From Nitrososphaerota archaeon (GTDB lineage: Archaea; Thermoproteota; Nitrososphaeria; Nitrososphaerales; Nitrosopumilaceae): DNA of 64,000 nucleotides. Below the pieces are notes generated by a model that was not told the DNA's origin, did not search any database, and saw only the letters and a list, made by a program, of their open reading frames with translations. Numbering within the stretch: position 1 is the first letter of the stretch; every line of letters starts with the position of its first letter. Shown here in pieces: positions 59,820-64,000 of the stretch. Location of the stretch: contig JAGWHF010000003.1 of the NCBI GenBank assembly GCA_028866895.1, forward strand, positions 141,989 through 205,988, in the 5' to 3' direction. The position numbers and the translations under genes were made by a program.

Positions 59820-61013
59820 CTATCCCCTACTCATGGACGATACTATCTTGATAACATCCCCGTTTTTTAACTGGTGTTCTGCTCCTACTCTCTGCTTTGT
59901 CTTGGCGTCTACCGCATGAAGGAATCCCTTTGCAAGATCCTCGTGGACCGATCTCGCAAGATCCCGCGCCGTGGAACCGGATGGGAGCAGCCTTGCATCT
60001 GGGAGAACTTGGCCGTCCTTGTTGGAAAGCCTCGACTCGTCCTCAACTGGGAAAACCACTATTAGCTTGAGCAGGTCAAAACATGCAGAATCAAGAATCT
60101 GCTGCACCCCAGTACCTCCTATCCTTTCCATTACCTTGCAGGCAAGATCAAGCGCCTTTTTCTGCTGAGTGCTTGGATTCACGCCCTCCTTCATGGCAAA
60201 CGCCTTTGCCCCTGGGAGATATTCAATCAGACCCGACTTGGTAGCCTTCCTCAAGAGGAGCTCAGTCTCGGCACTGCAGGCAACCGCGGCATGTACTTTT
60301 TGCAAGTCTTCCAATACACCCAGGTCATTGCACAGGTCTGCCTTGTTTGCAGCAATTATTATTGGCTTTGTCCTCTTCCTCAGCTCCTTTACAAACAAGA
60401 ATATGTCTTCCTCGGACCACTCGGCAGGCTTCCTTGTGAGCAGGTTGAGGTGATGAAGGACGGCTTCCACATCATACTCGGCTATCCCAAGCCCGCTGAA
60501 CCTCTGTGTTATAGACTGGATAATCTTTCCGCCCTTTGATTCCAGCTCCCTGCTTAGTTTTTGCCATTCTCTCTGTAATATCTGCCTCATCCACTGATCA
60601 AACTCGTCTTCCACGAACCTTACGTCATCAAGCGGATTTCCAGTACCCGGAGGCACGGGCTGTCCCTGCATGTCGGTAGACCCCGAGGCATCTACCACAT
60701 GTATGAGTGCGCTTGCCTGCCTGGCGTCGTCAAGAAACTTGTTTCCTAGCCCCTTGCCTTCGTGGGCCCCCGGTACAAGTCCTGCCACGTCAATAATCTT
60801 GACTGGGATGTACCTGGTCCCCTTCACGCAGAGCTCGTGGGCATGAGCAATACCGAAGTGTTTGCACGCACATTCAGACCTTACATAGACAATCCCGACA
60901 TTTGGGTCGATTGTTGTGAACGGGTAATTTCCCATCTGGGCAGTTGTCTGGGTCGCTGCCGAGAAAAACGTCGTCTTGCCAACGTTTGTCTTCCCAAGCA
61001 ACCCTATCTGCAT
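59820..61013 (-). CDS. YchF/Obg-like GTP-binding protein
   Basis: 397 residues. G1 is GLLGKTNVGKTTF, G3 DVAGLVPGAHEGKGLGNKF, and G4 ANKADL. A helical insertion lies in the middle, and a C-terminal TGS domain ends with VGAEHQLKNGDVIKIVS. Archaeal members are probably ribosome- or translation-associated. It starts at 61013, 101 bases from the divergent AK6-type gene, and precedes kae1. Confidence 0.93.
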   Translation of the reverse strand: MQIGLLGKTNVGKTTFFSAATQTTAQMGNYPFTTIDPNVGIVYVRSECACKHFGIAHAHELCVKGTRYIPVKIIDVAGLVPGAHEGKGLGNKFLDDARQASALIHVVDASGSTDMQGQPVPPGTGNPLDDVRFVEDEFDQWMRQILQREWQKLSRELESKGGKIIQSITQRFSGLGIAEYDVEAVLHHLNLLTRKPAEWSEEDIFLFVKELRKRTKPIIIAANKADLCNDLGVLEDLQKVHAAVACSAETELLLRKATKSGLIEYLPGAKAFAMKEGVNPSTQQKKALDLACKVMERIGGTGVQQILDSACFDLLKLIVVFPVEDESRLSNKDGQVLPDARLLPSGSTARDLARSVHEDLAKGFLHAVDAKTKQRVGAEHQLKNGDVIKIVSSMSRG

Positions 61014-61114
61014 GAAGTTCCAATCATTGAACTGCTCATATTAGTATTGGCGAAAATCCCGGCAAGTCCCTGATCCGCAAGCGTTTAATTGAATTCATCA
61101 CAGTGCTACTATAG

Positions 61115-61666
61115 TTGCGGATAATAACAGGCACTCCAGGGACCGGCAAGCACACAATAGCAAGGAGGGTTGCCAGGGAACTTGGCCTCCACCTGGTGGA
61201 TGTCAACGAGGTTGCCAAAACCTGCGGCCTTGCCAAGAGGAAAGGCGGGGCACTTGAGGTTGACGTTGTAAAGCTTTCCAACATGATAAAAAGGAAGATC
61301 CCACAAGCCTCGCTTCTTGTGGGCCATCTTGCCCCCTATGTAGTGTCAAAAAGGAATGTTGAATCCTGCATCGTTTTGAGGCGCAGCCCCTACAAGCTTG
61401 AGCGATCTTACAGGGCAAGAGGGTATTCTAGAAAAAAAGCGCTTGAGAACCTTGGCTCGGAGATTTTGGGCACTATTTACTACGACGCCGTAAAAAATTT
61501 TGGAAGAAAAAAAGTGCTGCAACTTGACACCACAAATCTGACAGTCCCTGATACTGTGAAAAAGGCAAGATCACTCCTAGCCGGAAGGCGCACTGGTAGC
61601 AAGGATGTAGACTGGCTGAAGATAATATCGAAAAAGGGAGACCTTCGGAGATTTTTCCCTTACTAG
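61115..61666 (+). CDS. Adenylate kinase-like protein (AK6/Fap7 family)
   Basis: 183 residues from TTG 61115, so the P-loop lies right at the N-terminus (RIITGTPGTGKHTIARRVA). VDVNEVAKTCGL and VLRRSPYKLERSYRARGYSRKKALEN (LID region) follow. The family acts as an ATPase/adenylate kinase in final maturation of the small ribosomal subunit. It forms a unit with the TGT gene (16-base gap). Confidence 0.9.
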   Translation: MRIITGTPGTGKHTIARRVARELGLHLVDVNEVAKTCGLAKRKGGALEVDVVKLSNMIKRKIPQASLLVGHLAPYVVSKRNVESCIVLRRSPYKLERSYRARGYSRKKALENLGSEILGTIYYDAVKNFGRKKVLQLDTTNLTVPDTVKKARSLLAGRRTGSKDVDWLKIISKKGDLRRFFPY

Positions 61667-61682
61667 GTTCAAATTACGTGGC

Positions 61683-63263
61683 ATGGATTCAAGGTATGAA
61701 ATGTTTGAGATAAAAAAATCCGATCTTGCCGGAAGGATAGGAGTACTCCACACGAACCACGGCAGGGTGGAGACTCCTGCCTACGTCCCGGTCATCCATC
61801 CTGTCAGGCAGTCCATACCTGCAGGCAAGATCCGCCAGATGGGATTTGATCTTGTAATAACAAATGCCTATATCACGCTCAAGCAGCATGGCGACAGGGC
61901 CGCATCTGAGGGGATTCACGGTATAATCGGGTACGATGGCGCCATAATGACTGATTCTGGCGGCTACCAAGTTCTAGAATATGGGGACATCGACACAGAC
62001 TACAAAAGGATGGCTGACTTTGAGAGGAGGATAGCTACGGACTTTGCGATCCCCCTTGACAGGCCTACCGGCTTTGGCCTGCCAAAGAAAAAAGCCTCAA
62101 GCTATGTGGACCACACCCTCAAGGTCTCAAAGGAGACCCTTGAGGCAAGCGCCGACAACGGCCAGATATGGATAGGACCCATCCAGGGAAGCGAATACAA
62201 TGATCTGGTAAGGAAATCCACTAGGTCCCTTGTCAGTTACGGGTTCAAGATGCTCGCCCTTGGAAGTCCCGTCGAGTTCATGGAGTCATACGAGTACAGG
62301 CTTCTGGCAGGCATGATAGTAGCAGCAAAAAAGGAGATGCCCCAGTCCATCCCGCTACACCTCTTCGGCGCCGGCCACCCCCTGACGATTCCCCTTGCAG
62401 TAGCCCTTGGATGCGACACATTCGATTCAGCCTCATACATGCTGTATGCCAAGCATGACAGGTACATTACCGAGGACGGCACGTCCCACCTTGGAGAAAT
62501 GGCCTACTTCCCATGCAATTGCGAGGTCTGCAGCAGGTTCAGGCCAAAGGAGATTCTGGGCCTCCCGAGGGAGGACAAGATAAACAAGATCGCCATTCAC
62601 AATCTTTATTCCATAAAGGCCGAAGTTGACAGGGTAAAGCAGGCAATCCACGAAGGAAGGTTGTGGGAATATGCACTAAAGAAGGCCCGCGCGCACCCCA
62701 AGCTTTTTGAAAGTTTGCCGGTCCTGACATCCAGCACGGCCTTCCTTTCGGAAGGAACTCCAAGATTTAAGGAAAATGCGATTTTCATCTTCTCCGGGGA
62801 AGACCAGTTCAGACCGGAGGTTGCTAGGTTCCATAGCATGGTAAGAAAATTCAGGACTGCAAAGAAGAGCCTCGTAATAATTCCCGACTGGGGCACAAAG
62901 CCGTTCTACCTGTCACCGGAATACAGGAGGTTGAGAAGGCGGTTTGCAGCCAGTCTTGATGACGTCCAGTTCTGCCAGTACAATCCCTACCTCGGACTGA
63001 TACCGCTTGAACTCTCCGATGTCTATCCAGCATCCCATTATGTCATGTCCGACTCGAAGGGGAACCCCGAGGATTTTGCCGAGTTTGCCCGGACACTTGC
63101 AATATTCCTGAGAAACAACAAGTTCAAAGCAATCCACGCCGCAAATGACGAGTTTCTAAAGTATCATGCAAAACATGCCGGAAAAAAGGTTCGGTTCTTC
63201 GACCTACAAAAGCCGAGCACGAGGAAGAATAGAAGACATGCAGCAAAGGCATCCACACCATAG
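61683..63263 (+). CDS. tgtA: Archaeosine tRNA-guanine transglycosylase TgtA
   Basis: 526 residues. The catalytic TIM-barrel domain has TPAYVPVIHPVRQ, ITNAYI, MTDSGGYQVLEYG (Asp), DRPTGFG, GPIQGS, LGSPVEFMESY, HLFGAGHP and DTFDSASYMLYA (nucleophile Asp). The zinc site is CNCEVC plus a later His. The C-terminal 180 residues are the archaeal-specific extension (IFSGEDQFRPEVARFHSMVRKF; DDVQFCQYNPYLGLIPLELSDVYP). It inserts preQ0 at position 15 of tRNAs as the first step to archaeosine. A PUA domain is not evident. Confidence 0.94.
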   Translation: MDSRYEMFEIKKSDLAGRIGVLHTNHGRVETPAYVPVIHPVRQSIPAGKIRQMGFDLVITNAYITLKQHGDRAASEGIHGIIGYDGAIMTDSGGYQVLEYGDIDTDYKRMADFERRIATDFAIPLDRPTGFGLPKKKASSYVDHTLKVSKETLEASADNGQIWIGPIQGSEYNDLVRKSTRSLVSYGFKMLALGSPVEFMESYEYRLLAGMIVAAKKEMPQSIPLHLFGAGHPLTIPLAVALGCDTFDSASYMLYAKHDRYITEDGTSHLGEMAYFPCNCEVCSRFRPKEILGLPREDKINKIAIHNLYSIKAEVDRVKQAIHEGRLWEYALKKARAHPKLFESLPVLTSSTAFLSEGTPRFKENAIFIFSGEDQFRPEVARFHSMVRKFRTAKKSLVIIPDWGTKPFYLSPEYRRLRRRFAASLDDVQFCQYNPYLGLIPLELSDVYPASHYVMSDSKGNPEDFAEFARTLAIFLRNNKFKAIHAANDEFLKYHAKHAGKKVRFFDLQKPSTRKNRRHAAKASTP

Positions 63264-63350
63264 CGAGAGGATTGACGGTTTCTCACAGAAAATTCCAAAA
63301 TATCCTCACCTAATACAAAAAAATAATAAAAAATGAAAGAGCGGCTTCGT

Positions 63351-63653
63351 TTAAAGTGCGGCGTCTTCTGCCCAGCCTTTTACGAAGATACCATTCTTGT
63401 GTAGAGGTACTGGTTGACCAGGTGTGTAGGTCATTGGTCTCATCCAGAAAATTGCCTTTGTTGGGCAAACTCCTATGCATGCACCGTCTGAGATGCATCT
63501 TTCTGGGTAGAAAACAAATGCTTTACCTCTCTTCCAGCCTTCTACTGGCTTGACACGAAGAACGTCCGGACCAAGAGATGTACAGATCTCTACGCAAAGC
63601 GCACAGCCTATACATCTTTGTTCATCGATGTCTGGAATGATTGCTATTGGCAT
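63351..63653 (-). CDS. Two-cluster ferredoxin with an Asp ligand in the second motif
   Basis: 100 residues from ATG 63653. The TATA box (minus strand TAGTTTAAAT, 63681-63690) would put transcription start near 63659, after the other possible ATG (63668). Cluster motif one is CIGCALCVEIC. Motif two is CISDGACIGVCP, where the second cysteine is aspartate, as in archaeal ferredoxins that hold a [3Fe-4S] or Asp-liganded [4Fe-4S] cluster. It carries electrons in the cytoplasm, possibly for 2-oxoacid oxidoreductases. Confidence 0.9.
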   Translation of the reverse strand: MPIAIIPDIDEQRCIGCALCVEICTSLGPDVLRVKPVEGWKRGKAFVFYPERCISDGACIGVCPTKAIFWMRPMTYTPGQPVPLHKNGIFVKGWAEDAAL

Positions 63654-63773
63654 TCTGAATTTTATCATTCACCGTTTGCTATTTAAACTATCTGCAAAAT
63701 CCATAACGGAGTTATAGAATTATTTCAAGTTCTGAAAGAAAAGAAAAACAAAAAGAAAGTAATAATTTGAAAT

Positions 63774-63995
63774 TTACTTCTTTGACTGGCGCATCGCCTC
63801 GATCTGGCCTGATGTTACCCAATCGAGCAACTCTGCGGAGCTAGGATTTAGATCGCCTTTTTGATTCATCATATTGTGAACCCAAATCCAGTTTATCTGA
63901 TTCAATAATGGTTTGTTTCCCTCATCGCCTCTTCGGACTTTGTCTCGAAGATCTTTTGGGATAGTACTCCACCATTGTTCAAAGGTTCTACCCAT
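63774..63995 (-). CDS. Small protein of unknown function (73 aa), near right edge
   Basis: MGRTFEQWWSTIPKDLRDKV, then RRGDEGNKPLLNQINWIWVHN, then LNPSSAELLDWVTSGQIEAMRQSKK. It is tryptophan-rich and helical, with clear protein character. The frame continues upstream for at least a codon beyond the window start, so a longer N-terminus cannot be excluded. No family recognised. Confidence 0.6.
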   Translation of the reverse strand: MGRTFEQWWSTIPKDLRDKVRRGDEGNKPLLNQINWIWVHNMMNQKGDLNPSSAELLDWVTSGQIEAMRQSKK

Positions 63996-64000
63996 GCTTT

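Overview
The window is a chromosomal segment of an ammonia-oxidising-type archaeon (Nitrososphaeria/Thaumarchaeota); a relative of Nitrososphaerales is my best guess. The support is archaeal information-processing genes (TBP, TFB, RpoN, uS13, uS4, uS2, archaeosine TGT, TYW1, KEOPS Bud32 and Kae1), a mevalonate-kinase/isopentenyl-phosphate-kinase isoprenoid cluster, an S-layer-like secreted protein, a secreted protein with the DGSPACV...RGWG C-terminal signature I associate with this phylum, and many starts that lie about 26 bp from a TATA box (leaderless transcripts). No amo, ure or carbon-fixation marker genes fall inside the window, so the lineage call is an inference.

Layout. 1-2.3 kb: a nickel-pincer-cofactor operon (larC end, larE, cysteine desulfurase). 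2.3-9.2 kb: a large S-layer-like protein, a small membrane protein and a MoxR-type AAA ATPase/VWA/winged-helix operon. 9.3-14.7 kb: uS13, uS4, GlmS, then on the other strand an operon of NAD(P)HX epimerase, metallo-beta-lactamase-fold hydrolase and CobT. 14.74-30.16 kb: a roughly 15.4 kb integrated element that ends in a tRNA-Leu(GAG) gene. An 11-bp copy of the tRNA 3' end lies at its far edge (14740-14750), and a tyrosine recombinase sits next to the tRNA. The element holds three small secreted proteins, several ribbon-helix-helix proteins, a TBP gene, a SWIM/zinc-ribbon DDE transposase, membrane proteins, an actin-like ATPase split by a frameshift together with two AbrB-fold proteins and clustered palindromes, and a stand-alone Topo VI-A/Spo11-like protein with a Toprim domain.

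30.2-41.6 kb returns to core genome: RpoN, enolase, uS2, MEMO, mevalonate kinase, isopentenyl phosphate kinase, an IDI-like Nudix protein that lacks the catalytic cysteine, a GGPP-type synthase, GluRS, an FAH-family hydrolase, a Rieske protein, a UPF0147 protein, a methyltransferase and small proteins. 41.8-54.3 kb is accessory: a PAS histidine kinase with an internal amber codon, a 1511-residue NHL/fibronectin-III secreted protein, a secreted beta-propeller, a TFB with a duplicated start region, an AsnC-type RAM protein, a GIY-YIG-like protein, unknown small proteins, and a radical SAM enzyme followed by tRNA-His. 54.5-64 kb holds an alcohol dehydrogenase, a tiny membrane peptide, and mostly RNA-modification and housekeeping genes: TYW1, RdgB, Bud32, Kae1, a YchF-like GTPase, an AK6-type kinase, TgtA and a ferredoxin.

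The most unusual material is in the element: a candidate DNA-partition module made of an actin-like ATPase plus AbrB-fold DNA-binding proteins next to a repeat-dense, gene-free A-rich region, combined with a Mini-A-like topoisomerase and a TBP gene, but with no recognisable replication initiator. All functional calls come from reading motifs by eye; no database search or structure prediction was run.
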